Positions 54,167 to 63,019 of a stretch of DNA of 64,000 bases are shown piece after piece. The translations under genes and the position numbers were made by a program. Below the pieces are notes generated by a model, which did not search any database, was not told where the DNA came from, and saw nothing but the letters and a program-made list of their open reading frames with translations. The DNA is taken from contig VISH01000002.1 of the NCBI GenBank assembly GCA_007827375.1, positions 186,001 to 250,000 of the forward strand, read 5' to 3'. The stretch comes from Alteromonadaceae bacterium 2753L.S.0a.02 (GTDB lineage Bacteria > Pseudomonadota > Gammaproteobacteria > Pseudomonadales > Cellvibrionaceae). Within the stretch, counting starts at the first letter, position 1, and the number at the start of each line of letters is the position of its first letter.

Positions 54167-57100
54167 GTGAAAGCGATAACAATTAAAGTCGCTCTGCTCG
54201 CTTCGGTGCTGGCACTTGTCAGTTGCGGTGGTGATGACGACAAAGGTAAATCCGATAACAATTCCAGTTCCAGTTCCAGTTCGAGCTCAGCTTCTTCCAG
54301 CTCGTCCAGCAATTCGAGTAGTAGCTCCAGTTCCAGCAGCACGTCCAGCGGCGGTGAACAGCCGCGTTATATCAAATTATTTGAAGATAATTTTGAATCG
54401 GGCACCGTGAGTAAGTGGAGCGCAATAAGCCTCAGCGGCAGTAACGACTGGGTGGTGGAAAGCTACGCGGGTGATAAATTCGCAGTCGGCAATTGCTATC
54501 AATCCGACGGGGATTGCGATGATTGGTTGATTAGCCCGGCGTTAGATCTTAGTCAATTTGAGTCTGCCAAAATCACTTTTAACACCGCGTGGAATTACGG
54601 TGTCGACGCGCTCAGTCAATTAACATTAAAAGTGAGCAGCGATTTTACTGGCGATCCCGCTGTGGCAAGCTGGACAGATATTTCCGATCGGGTTACCTGG
54701 TCGGCAGGTAATTTTGTATTTACCGATTCGGGCGAAGTATCGTTGAGCGATTTCGTTGGCCAGCCAATTGTTGTAGCTTTCCACTACGCACACCCTGCTG
54801 CTGATTCAACGAAATGGGAAGTGGACGACATTCTTATCGATGGCATGGGCACAGGTGATTTCCCCCTTGATGCGGAAGTTGTATTGCCTGACGAAACTTT
54901 CTACGTTGGCCGCACGATAAACATGAGTGCTTCCGCCTTTAACGGTGCTGGTGAACCTTATAGCTTCGCCTGGGATTTTGGTGACGGCGATACCGCGAGC
55001 GGTAGTGACGTTGCACACAGCTTTGCCACCCCCGGCGAATTTACGGTGTCTTTAACTGTTACCGATAGCGCCTCGGAAAGCTTCAGCACCACGAAGTATA
55101 TTTCAGTGCAAAACCAAACTACTTATTCGGTGCCTGCGGAACAAGGTGATTTCCGCGTGGCAACCTACAACGCTGGTTTTGATCCATTTAGTACAGCTGG
55201 TGAATTAAAAACCGCATTCGATACCGGTGTTTACGTTAAAGCGAAGAAAGTTGCGGAAGTTATTCAGCGAGCGAATCCGGATGTGTTGCTTCTCAATGAA
55301 ATTGATGGCAATGATACAGAGGCGACCATCAACGCCTTTAATGCCCATTACCTTCAAGTTTCGCAAAACGGCGCGCAACCGGTTGTATACGACTACATTT
55401 ACACCAATAACTGCAATACTGGCGTACCTTCCGGGTTCGATTTTAACAATGACGGTGTGAGTGATGGTCCAGATGACGCCTATGGTTTTGGCGACTACCC
55501 CGGCAAATATTGTTTGGCGATATTTTCGAAGTACCCGCTGGATAGCAATAATGCGCGCAGCTTCCAGAATTTCCTGTGGAAAGATATGCCTGGCGCATTA
55601 AAACCGCAGCTAGATGGGAGTGATTATTACAGCAGTGATGAGTGGGATGTGTTCCGTTTATCCTCAAAAACGCATATTGATGTCCCGGTGATTATTGGCG
55701 GTAAAACCATTCATTTGCTGGGTTCGCATCCCACACCACCGGTGTTTGACGGAGCAGAAGATCGCAATGGCAAACGCAACAGCGATGAAATTCGCTTGTG
55801 GGCCGATTATATCGACCCCACAGCTGGTACTTATCTTTACGATGACAATGGCAATACGGCGGTCACTCTCAACGAAGGCGATATGTTTATTATTCTGGGT
55901 GATGAAAATGCATCCAGCGTTGAAGGCGATGCCTACATTTTTGACGATGATTCCACAGCAATTGATCAGCTTCTGCAGCACCCACTGGTGAATCCTAACC
56001 TGCGCGAAAACAGCGTGAATTTCCAGGTGCCTACCAGTGTGGCTGGAGCCGAGAACGATCCCGATAATGTTTATGCCAGTACCCACACCGCCGGTTGGAT
56101 GATGCGTGCAGATTACGTTTTGCCATCAGCTAGTGGTATGCGTATTAAGCAAGCGGGAGTTTTCTGGCCGCGTCATTCCGACAACCTGCATTACTTGGTG
56201 GAATCCTTGAACGCCGAAGACGTAGAAAGCTCAGATCACCGTTTGGTATGGATGGATCTGGAGTTTTTTGACGGCACCGTTGATGAGCCGCAAGAACCTT
56301 CCAACAAAAAAATTATCACTGAAGATGATTTTACTTCTGAAACACTGGAGGGGTGGACCTTGGTCGATACGGGGGCGAGTTCGCAAAACTGGCAACACAG
56401 TTCATTCGGCGAAGATCATTTCGCGCGTATTTCCTGTTACAGCGCAGCGGAAAGCTGCGACGACTGGTTGGTACGTAGCGTGGACCTGAGTAATGCCGAT
56501 AATCCCGTGTTGAGCTTCCGCTCGGCATACAATTACGGTACCGATCCCGAAAGCCAGATCTCCCTATTAATAACTACCGCCTACACCGGCGATGTGACCA
56601 CCACCACGTGGACAGATTTAAGTTCACAGATTAATTGGTCGACCGGTTCTTGGGCTTTCATAGAATCGGGTGAAATTGATTTGTCGGCTTATTCAGGTGG
56701 CGACGTTACCATTGCATTCAGATATCAATCCAGCAATGGCGGTGATGCTGCAACTTGGGAAATAGCCAGCTTTCTGGTTGAGGGGGATCTGGCGCCTTAC
56801 GCAAGTGACGACTTTACCGCTGGCCTGGGCGACTGGAGCTTGGTGGACGCTGGCGAGCCCGATAACGGCTGGGAAGGCAGTGATTTTAGCGGTACTTATT
56901 TCGCGCGAATTTCCTGCTACAGCGGTGACGAAAACTGTGATGATTGGTTAGTACGTTCTGTGGATTTAAGCTACGCGACACAACCCATCCTGTCCTTCGA
57001 TTCTGCCTACAATTACGGTACAGATCCGCTGAACCAAATCTCGCTGCTGGTCTCGAGTGATTTTAGCGGTGACGTGAACACTGCCACTTGGACTGATTTA

Positions 57101-58993
57101 AGCAGTTCTGTCGTTTGGTCAACGGGTAGCTGGGCATTTGTTTCCTCTGGTGCGATCGATTTAAGTAGCTACGTTGGCGATAACATCACAATTGCGTTCC
57201 GGTACAACGCACCGAGCGGCGGCGATGCAGCAACTTGGGAAATCGCGAACTTCCTTATCGAGGAATATTCCGAGCCGGAAGAAGACCCGAAAGGTGGAAC
57301 CATTGTTGGCAACATTGCCCCCGGCGATGATTTAAATACCATTAACCAGCGCGGCACGGGTGTCTTGGTATTTAGTGGAATCAACGCACCGGCAAATGCT
57401 GAAGAAGAAACCAGTATTCTCGCCAGTAGTGCTGCGACACTCGACGGCGTTGCCATTCCCGGCTTTGGTTATAAAACTTTGGCGAAATCCGGTCAGTTGG
57501 TTGACGGCAATATCTATGCACAGGTTAAGGATAAGTTCGGCACCCCGTTGTTTATTTCCAACTACAACGAATTTACCTCGATACTTACGCGTGGCGAGCG
57601 CATTTTCGCGATTTCTCAGTTCGAAAATATTCCCGGCGGCATGGCACTTTCTGAACTGGCTCAGGACGACACCACCGGTGAATTGTCGATGATAGCGACG
57701 CGCGGTATTGATTTCTCCGATGTGAACGGTGGTTACAATCACTGTGCTGCGATGGTAACCCCTTGGGATACTCACCTGGGTTCGGAAGAATATGAACCCG
57801 ATTACGGCGCCCGTTCCGAAGCTACCGGTCAAATCGATGTTTACTACGATCAAATCGAAGATTATCACGCTGGCTTATCGCTTTTGGACATCAATCCCTA
57901 TTGGTATGGTTTCGCTGTCGAGGTGGATGTGAATGTGTCTGAATCGGATTACGTGTCTGATACTGTGACCAAGCACTATGCCATGGGTCGTTTGGCCATT
58001 GAGTTGGCCTATGTGATGCCCGACATGAAAACCGTTTATCTTACCGACGACGGTACCAACGGCGGCTTGTTTATGTTTATTGCCGACGTGCCGGCGGATC
58101 TTTCGACCGGTACCCTATACGCTATGAAATGGACGCAAACTGCCAGCGCCAGTGCAGAAAATGCCGGTATGGCAGCGGCAGATATTTCCTGGATAGAAAT
58201 GGGACACGCCACGAATGAACAAATCGGCGAACTGATTAACGGTGCGAACCCGCTAAGCTTTGAAGACATTTTCGAGCGCACCGCACCAGCGGGTAGTCAG
58301 TGTATGCTGGGTTACCACTCGATAAATTTCAAAGGTAATCAGGAATGTTTGATTCTACAACCCGGCATGGAGTTGGCCGCTTCTCGTTTAGAAACGCGTC
58401 GCTACGCTGCTTATCTGGGTGCAACCGTGGAAATGCGTAAGGAAGAGGGAATCACTTACAACCCGCATAACCACAAAATGTATCTCGCAATTTCCGATAT
58501 CGACAACGGCATGCTCACCGCAAATAGCGCCGATACCGGCGGCCCCGATCACCTCCAAATTTCCACTCGCAATGATTGCGGTGGATTGTATGAAATGTCT
58601 CTGGGCAGCAATAGTATGATCGGTTCGGAATACGTAATCGGTGAAATGGTAGGCCTGATTAGCGGTGAAGTGGTAGACGGCAGCTGTGCGCTGGATAATA
58701 TCGCAGGCCCTGATAATGTCGCTTATATCGGTTTCGACACCTTAATTATTACCGAAGACACCGACGACCACGATAACAATTTCGTTTGGGCTTACGACTT
58801 GAATGCAGAAACCCTAACGCGTATTTTTTCTGCACCTAGTGGTGCGGAAAATACCGGCCCTTACATGTTCAACAATATTAATGGCTTCTCGTATATCTCG
58901 AATGTTGTTCAGCACCCGGCAGGTGAATCGGTTGATCCGTCACCGGGCAATGAAGCCGAAGTTGGTTATTTTGGTCCTATTCCAGTGGAATAA
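54167..58993 (+). CDS. Giant lipoprotein: extracellular endonuclease/phosphatase (EEP) fused to a PhoX-like domain
   Basis: 1,608 residues. Lipobox LVSC (Cys 20), poly-serine linker (about 33-61), a jelly-roll module of choice-of-anchor-J type (about 62-225), a PKD domain (about 228-318; FAWDFGDGDTA), an EEP nuclease/phosphodiesterase domain (about 325-700; RVATYNAGFD, VLLLNEIDG, LLGSHPTPP, LGDENA, SSDHRLVWMD), two further anchor-J modules (about 713-870 and 876-1030) and a C-terminal PhoX/DUF839 domain (about 1041-1608; NEFTSILTRGERI, GYNHCAAMVTPWDTHLGSEE, ITYNPHNHKMYLAISDID). The catalytic residues of both enzymes appear present. It probably sits on the outer surface and breaks down extracellular nucleic acid or phosphoesters. 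No Pho box was seen. Confidence 0.88.
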   Translation: MKAITIKVALLASVLALVSCGGDDDKGKSDNNSSSSSSSSSASSSSSSNSSSSSSSSSTSSGGEQPRYIKLFEDNFESGTVSKWSAISLSGSNDWVVESYAGDKFAVGNCYQSDGDCDDWLISPALDLSQFESAKITFNTAWNYGVDALSQLTLKVSSDFTGDPAVASWTDISDRVTWSAGNFVFTDSGEVSLSDFVGQPIVVAFHYAHPAADSTKWEVDDILIDGMGTGDFPLDAEVVLPDETFYVGRTINMSASAFNGAGEPYSFAWDFGDGDTASGSDVAHSFATPGEFTVSLTVTDSASESFSTTKYISVQNQTTYSVPAEQGDFRVATYNAGFDPFSTAGELKTAFDTGVYVKAKKVAEVIQRANPDVLLLNEIDGNDTEATINAFNAHYLQVSQNGAQPVVYDYIYTNNCNTGVPSGFDFNNDGVSDGPDDAYGFGDYPGKYCLAIFSKYPLDSNNARSFQNFLWKDMPGALKPQLDGSDYYSSDEWDVFRLSSKTHIDVPVIIGGKTIHLLGSHPTPPVFDGAEDRNGKRNSDEIRLWADYIDPTAGTYLYDDNGNTAVTLNEGDMFIILGDENASSVEGDAYIFDDDSTAIDQLLQHPLVNPNLRENSVNFQVPTSVAGAENDPDNVYASTHTAGWMMRADYVLPSASGMRIKQAGVFWPRHSDNLHYLVESLNAEDVESSDHRLVWMDLEFFDGTVDEPQEPSNKKIITEDDFTSETLEGWTLVDTGASSQNWQHSSFGEDHFARISCYSAAESCDDWLVRSVDLSNADNPVLSFRSAYNYGTDPESQISLLITTAYTGDVTTTTWTDLSSQINWSTGSWAFIESGEIDLSAYSGGDVTIAFRYQSSNGGDAATWEIASFLVEGDLAPYASDDFTAGLGDWSLVDAGEPDNGWEGSDFSGTYFARISCYSGDENCDDWLVRSVDLSYATQPILSFDSAYNYGTDPLNQISLLVSSDFSGDVNTATWTDLSSSVVWSTGSWAFVSSGAIDLSSYVGDNITIAFRYNAPSGGDAATWEIANFLIEEYSEPEEDPKGGTIVGNIAPGDDLNTINQRGTGVLVFSGINAPANAEEETSILASSAATLDGVAIPGFGYKTLAKSGQLVDGNIYAQVKDKFGTPLFISNYNEFTSILTRGERIFAISQFENIPGGMALSELAQDDTTGELSMIATRGIDFSDVNGGYNHCAAMVTPWDTHLGSEEYEPDYGARSEATGQIDVYYDQIEDYHAGLSLLDINPYWYGFAVEVDVNVSESDYVSDTVTKHYAMGRLAIELAYVMPDMKTVYLTDDGTNGGLFMFIADVPADLSTGTLYAMKWTQTASASAENAGMAAADISWIEMGHATNEQIGELINGANPLSFEDIFERTAPAGSQCMLGYHSINFKGNQECLILQPGMELAASRLETRRYAAYLGATVEMRKEEGITYNPHNHKMYLAISDIDNGMLTANSADTGGPDHLQISTRNDCGGLYEMSLGSNSMIGSEYVIGEMVGLISGEVVDGSCALDNIAGPDNVAYIGFDTLIITEDTDDHDNNFVWAYDLNAETLTRIFSAPSGAENTGPYMFNNINGFSYISNVVQHPAGESVDPSPGNEAEVGYFGPIPVE

Positions 58994-59027
58994 TTCACTT
59001 TTAATAAAAACAGAAGTTTAATGCTTT

Positions 59028-59054
59028 AGCCGGCCTGGGGGCCGGCTTTTTTTT
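59028..59054 (+). terminator. Strong intrinsic terminator
   Basis: AGCCGGCC / GGCCGGCT, an 8-bp perfect stem with a TGGG loop and seven Ts, 35 bases past the nuclease-phosphatase stop. Confidence 0.9.
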
Positions 59055-59188
59055 GTGCGGTGGAAAGGACGAGGATTCTTCAGTGGTTGTTGCCAATTCG
59101 CGTGGGCCTAAAATATTTACATTTCGCTGCGCTCATAACGCAATGAAGACGGTGTTACCGCCTTCAAAATCGTAAGTGACAAATACAA

Positions 59189-60292
59189 TCAATCGCCGAA
59201 AGAAATACCCACTCCTCGGGCGGCTTGCACCAAATAGGAATCGGTATTTACATAGTTATAATCGCCGGTGGCTTCTTCCAGAGAAACTGAAATAATATCG
59301 TTGTTTTTAAAAGCGACCATACGGCCGAATTCATTGTTCAATACCATTTCGAACGCTTTCACTCCGAATTGTGTTGCCAATACTCGATCAAATGCGATTG
59401 GTGAGCCACCCCGTTGTAAATGCCCTAGTACCGTCACGCGGGTATCCGCAGTGCAACCGTGCTCTCTCAGTTGGTCTGCCAATAAATTACCAACGCCACC
59501 CAGTTTGAGGTTTTCGTTACCCACCTCAATGGACTTTTGGGCGACTACTTGGCCATCGATGGCGGCTGCACCTTCGGCGATAACGATAATCACAAAGCCC
59601 CGACCCTCGCAGTAACGGCTGTTTACACGTTCTAGTACCTTATTAATATCGTAGGGAATTTCTGGAATTAAACAGATCTCGGCGCCGCCGGCAATTGCTG
59701 AATGTAAGGCGATCCAACCTGCGCTGCGCCCCATCACCTCGAGGATCATCACGCGATGGTGACTTTCTGCGGTAGTCACCAGTTTATCAACAGCATTACT
59801 CGCCTCTTGAACGGCCGTTTGAAAGCCAAAGGTGTAGTCAGTTGCGGAAAGATCGTTATCAATTGTTTTGGGAACACCAATAACATTCATACCTTTATCG
59901 TGAAGTATCTTGGAAATACGCTGAGAACCGTCGCCGCCAATACTGACTACTGCGTTGAAACCGAGTTCTTTGCAGCGACTTACTAAAAAGTCGGAACGGT
60001 CTTCACTGCCCCAGCTGCCATCAGGCATTTTCACGGGCCAGGCAAAAGGGCCGCCCTTGGTTGTTGTGCCTAAAATGGTGCCGCCTTTAGCATGAATGCC
60101 CGCGGTGATAGGGTTACCCGTTAATTTAACCACCTCAACAGTGTCGTTTAAAATGCCATTAAAGGCTTCGAGGCTGCCCCATACCTCCCAGTCGTTTGTC
60201 AAGGATGCACGTTTTGCAATGCCGCGAATCACGGCGTTTAATCCTGGGCAATCTCCGCCACCGGTAAGTACTAATAATTTTTTTGTAGTCAT
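59189..60292 (-). CDS. 6-phosphofructokinase, group III (probably ATP-dependent)
   Basis: 367 residues. Phosphorylates fructose-6-phosphate. Visible: LTGGGDCPGLNAVIRG at the N-terminus, SIGGDGSQRI (phosphoryl-donor site), GVPKTIDNDLSATDYTFGF (catalytic aspartates), EVMGRSAGWIAL, EIPYDINKVLE and HLQRGGSPIAFDR. The residue after GGD is Gly (ATP-type enzymes) rather than Asp (PPi-type), while the loop has PKTIDND (Lys, PPi-like group III). By analogy with actinobacterial group III enzymes this combination favours ATP. The start ATG at 60292 begins MTTKKLL. Confidence 0.9.
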   Translation of the reverse strand: MTTKKLLVLTGGGDCPGLNAVIRGIAKRASLTNDWEVWGSLEAFNGILNDTVEVVKLTGNPITAGIHAKGGTILGTTTKGGPFAWPVKMPDGSWGSEDRSDFLVSRCKELGFNAVVSIGGDGSQRISKILHDKGMNVIGVPKTIDNDLSATDYTFGFQTAVQEASNAVDKLVTTAESHHRVMILEVMGRSAGWIALHSAIAGGAEICLIPEIPYDINKVLERVNSRYCEGRGFVIIVIAEGAAAIDGQVVAQKSIEVGNENLKLGGVGNLLADQLREHGCTADTRVTVLGHLQRGGSPIAFDRVLATQFGVKAFEMVLNNEFGRMVAFKNNDIISVSLEEATGDYNYVNTDSYLVQAARGVGISFGD

Positions 60293-61007
60293 TGTTTATC
60301 CTATTTCTTACAGTGATAACCTAAAAAGCTGTTTTGCGCCAAGTGCGCGGTATTACAGGCACCTTGAACTTGTTAGAAACCTGATTGCTGACTTAGTGCC
60401 TTACTTTTAGGGTTGATCACACTCATTTTGGTTGCTTCAGTAACTCAGCCCCAGGTGGCTTGAGGCGCTGATTTGCCCGGTCAGGCTGTAGAAATGTATA
60501 CGGCTAGGCTGGACCCTCATTGCTTTGCCCGCCTTTCCTACCCCTCTTAATACAGGAAGTTGGGGTAGGTTTTTGGGTGGGCCGGGTGGCATATGAAATC
60601 ACCCCCCTGGTATTTATTATTTGTATCTACAAGATAGCAGATTCACCCAGCATCAGAAGTCGATTAGATCAAACGGAACTCTTTCAGTGCGGGCAGCCTA
60701 ACAACCCCATATTAACTGTGGGGTAATGCGGGAAATCAATTCCTACCGCAATGTAAGCAAAGATTCGCGAGTGACCATGCCCACTCAGTAAATCGCGCTA
60801 AATTTATCGAGGAGTGAGCCCAACGTTTTGTATGGTGGTGTGTGACGTGGGCGGGATGACGCTTGGGCTTTGTAAACGGAAAGTCGTTTTGAGCTTATGA
60901 GAAATGCATTGAGAAAAATGATTCGTTTAAAATAGAAAAAATATAAAAGCTTATTTTTTAATAGCAAATGCTTGAAGGCACATTTTGAATATAGAGCAAA
61001 GACATAT
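60293..61007. other. 715-base region with hairpins but no gene
   Basis: No supported coding sequence. Two notable hairpins: CCTACCCC / GGGGTAGG with a 17-base loop and TTTTT after it (60537-60574; terminator-like on the plus strand), and CCCCA / TGGGG with a 9-base loop (about 60704-60722). Either could belong to an unannotated transcript; neither matches a known riboswitch. Confidence 0.4.
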
Positions 61008-61033
61008 AAAAAAACCGCTGAACTTATCAGCGG
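61008..61033 (-). terminator. Terminator downstream of the BLF1-like gene
   Basis: On the minus strand CCGCTGA / TCAGCGG, a 7-bp stem with a 5-base loop followed by seven Ts, about 100 bases past the stop at 61136. Confidence 0.8.
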
Positions 61034-61135
61034 CGTTGTTTTGTGTTCATTTTTAAAAGCGAATGGTAGCAAATATTCGGAAATTTAATTTGGTCGCGAG
61101 CAAACTCACCACGTGTTGATTGAGTGTTTTCGACG

Positions 61136-61834
61136 TTAAATAATTGTAGCCACGCCGGCATTCACATCGACCTGAGCAAGCGTATTCCAGCTGGATTTCA
61201 TTTTATTATTATTATTCATTTTTAAACATTTGAAGGTCCAGCGATTGCCTGCGCGCCAGCCCATTACAACGCAGGATTCAGTATTCACATCGTAGCTGAT
61301 ACGTTGTTCATTGGGGCGACCCGGCACAGCACCCGTAATCGACAATGTGCGCCTCGGTCGACCCATATCGGGAACACCTGTACCTGCACGAACCTCCGCC
61401 AAATCCCGACCTACGGAACTTAAGTTGCCGCGTACATTGTAATTTGGCGAATGGCCGCCCCAGGAAACGTGTGCTACGCCATTTTGGTTAACAACGAAAC
61501 GGCAGCCTGTAAACGTCGAAGTTAAAAAACGAGTGGTTGAACTCAGTGTAAGCCAGTCAACGCTGGCCACGGAACCATTTCCCCAGGGAAGCCAATAGAT
61601 ATTGTGACTGGTTACTCCCAGGCCTTTGGGTGCGTCGGAATATTGGCTAACAATGAAGGTATTGAAATCTTTGGAAAAACAGCGAACCGAGATATGCCCG
61701 GCGGGCATGGCTACAGCGGGGTATTGGGTACCCCAGGTCAAACAGGGGTCACCGTTGGTACGGCCATCGCCCACAATAATGTGGCCAGCAGCGCGGCCAT
61801 CGCTCGGCATTGTATCCAGTACAGACATATTCAT
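61136..61834 (-). CDS. Putative CNF/BLF1-like glutamine deamidase toxin
   Basis: 232 residues from ATG 61834 (GAGGG just upstream; ATG 61828 is equally possible). It has no signal peptide, as for Burkholderia lethal factor 1 (BLF1, about 211 residues). The centre reads IYWLPWGNGSVASVDWL, then FTGCRF, then a histidine 11 residues later in VAHVSWGG. From memory BLF1 has LWLPW, then LSGC with the catalytic cysteine, and a catalytic histidine 12 residues later. A later SITGAVPGRPN also resembles a GIVTGR stretch in BLF1. Cys 111 (codon 61502-61504) and His 122 are thus the proposed catalytic pair. BLF1 deamidates a glutamine of eIF4A; the target here, if any, is unknown. Homology is inferred by eye and unverified. 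Confidence 0.55.
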   Translation of the reverse strand: MNMSVLDTMPSDGRAAGHIIVGDGRTNGDPCLTWGTQYPAVAMPAGHISVRCFSKDFNTFIVSQYSDAPKGLGVTSHNIYWLPWGNGSVASVDWLTLSSTTRFLTSTFTGCRFVVNQNGVAHVSWGGHSPNYNVRGNLSSVGRDLAEVRAGTGVPDMGRPRRTLSITGAVPGRPNEQRISYDVNTESCVVMGWRAGNRWTFKCLKMNNNNKMKSSWNTLAQVDVNAGVATII

Positions 61835-62146
61835 AGCCCTCGTATTTTTATTGTCATGAAGTTTAAGGTACGAACAAACGCTCATTACCGTTGGCGTTAT
61901 TTATTACGTTAGCATTATCAATTTTATTGTGTGCTTAGGCAAATGGGGATTCACGAAGGAGCGGGGAGCGCTAGCAAAGCGTGTGCCTCGCGCGCCAAGC
62001 CAGGGGTTTGGATGCGATGCAAGAGGACGGGCTATAGTCACTTGGTGTGGGTGAGCTGAGTGCTAGACTCGTTATTGATTTTCGCCCATCGGTTATATCG
62101 ATATTATCGCCTAGTCCTGTCGCTTGGTGAGCATCCTAGAAGGATA

Positions 62147-62683
62147 TTATGAGTCATTTTCTTCATAACGAGCATGCCAGATATATGTAGCATGGGTTGC
62201 TGCATACAATAATAGTAACATAGCCGCTGTTACTATTATTCCTCCAAATTTTCCAAGAAAAAACCACATATATAGTGTACTTCCCAGAAAATACGATAAA
62301 AGTAGTGTGGATGCGACTCGAGATTTTTTGTACAAAAAATATGTGAGAAATGCCAGTAGAACCACATCTGTAAATCCATATAAAAATTCATTTAGTGCGA
62401 TTTGCTCTGATAAAAATTCGATCAACCTCCATAAAAATAAAATGCCGGAATAAAAAATACCAGTGTATACACCATACTTGATTATTTTCAAGCAGCCAGA
62501 CTTTGAATTAAAACCTTTTGATTCCTCAAGAAAATTAGTGTCTACTTGGTTTATCGTGTTTGCAGATTTCTTTTGTTTTATGGCGTTGATAACTGCCTGA
62601 TATCGATCGGGATATTTTTCACGATTAATATTTTCTTTAACGTCATATAATTCCTCAAGCGTGCAATTTTCGTAGTTCACCAT
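62147..62683 (-). CDS. Hypothetical membrane protein
   Basis: 178 residues. An N-terminal cytoplasmic helical segment (LEELYDVKENINREKYPDRY) of a type common ahead of small membrane or zinc-ribbon domains, then four hydrophobic segments (about 70-165). The gene is markedly AT-rich compared with its neighbours, suggesting recent acquisition. It lies upstream of the BLF1-like gene on the same strand but 312 bases apart, and that gap shows nothing recognised. The stretch 62684-63019 on the other side is also empty of recognisable features. Confidence 0.6.
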   Translation of the reverse strand: MVNYENCTLEELYDVKENINREKYPDRYQAVINAIKQKKSANTINQVDTNFLEESKGFNSKSGCLKIIKYGVYTGIFYSGILFLWRLIEFLSEQIALNEFLYGFTDVVLLAFLTYFLYKKSRVASTLLLSYFLGSTLYMWFFLGKFGGIIVTAAMLLLLYAATHATYIWHARYEENDS

Positions 62684-63019
62684 AAAAATATTCCAGCACT
62701 AAAAAATATAATACCCAAAGTTACGAACATACTGGTCTGTAGCAAATATGATGGTCAATTTCCCATCGAACTTGAGGATAAACCATAAGGGAATGATCAC
62801 GCAATCTAGCGAGGTATTTTCTGGGAGATGTTGTAATAAGTAGACGATTTTGACATGGCTTGAATCGAGGGGTTGGTAAGGTGTCTAGCAGATGCCAACT
62901 GTGACGAACAATTACCAACCCTAGTGTTAAAGGACCTAAGCAGCCTATTTTGATACTTGTTAGCTTGTGTTATATGCTTCTAGTAACGCTTTGGAGGAAA
63001 CTCGTTGACGAGAATCTTG

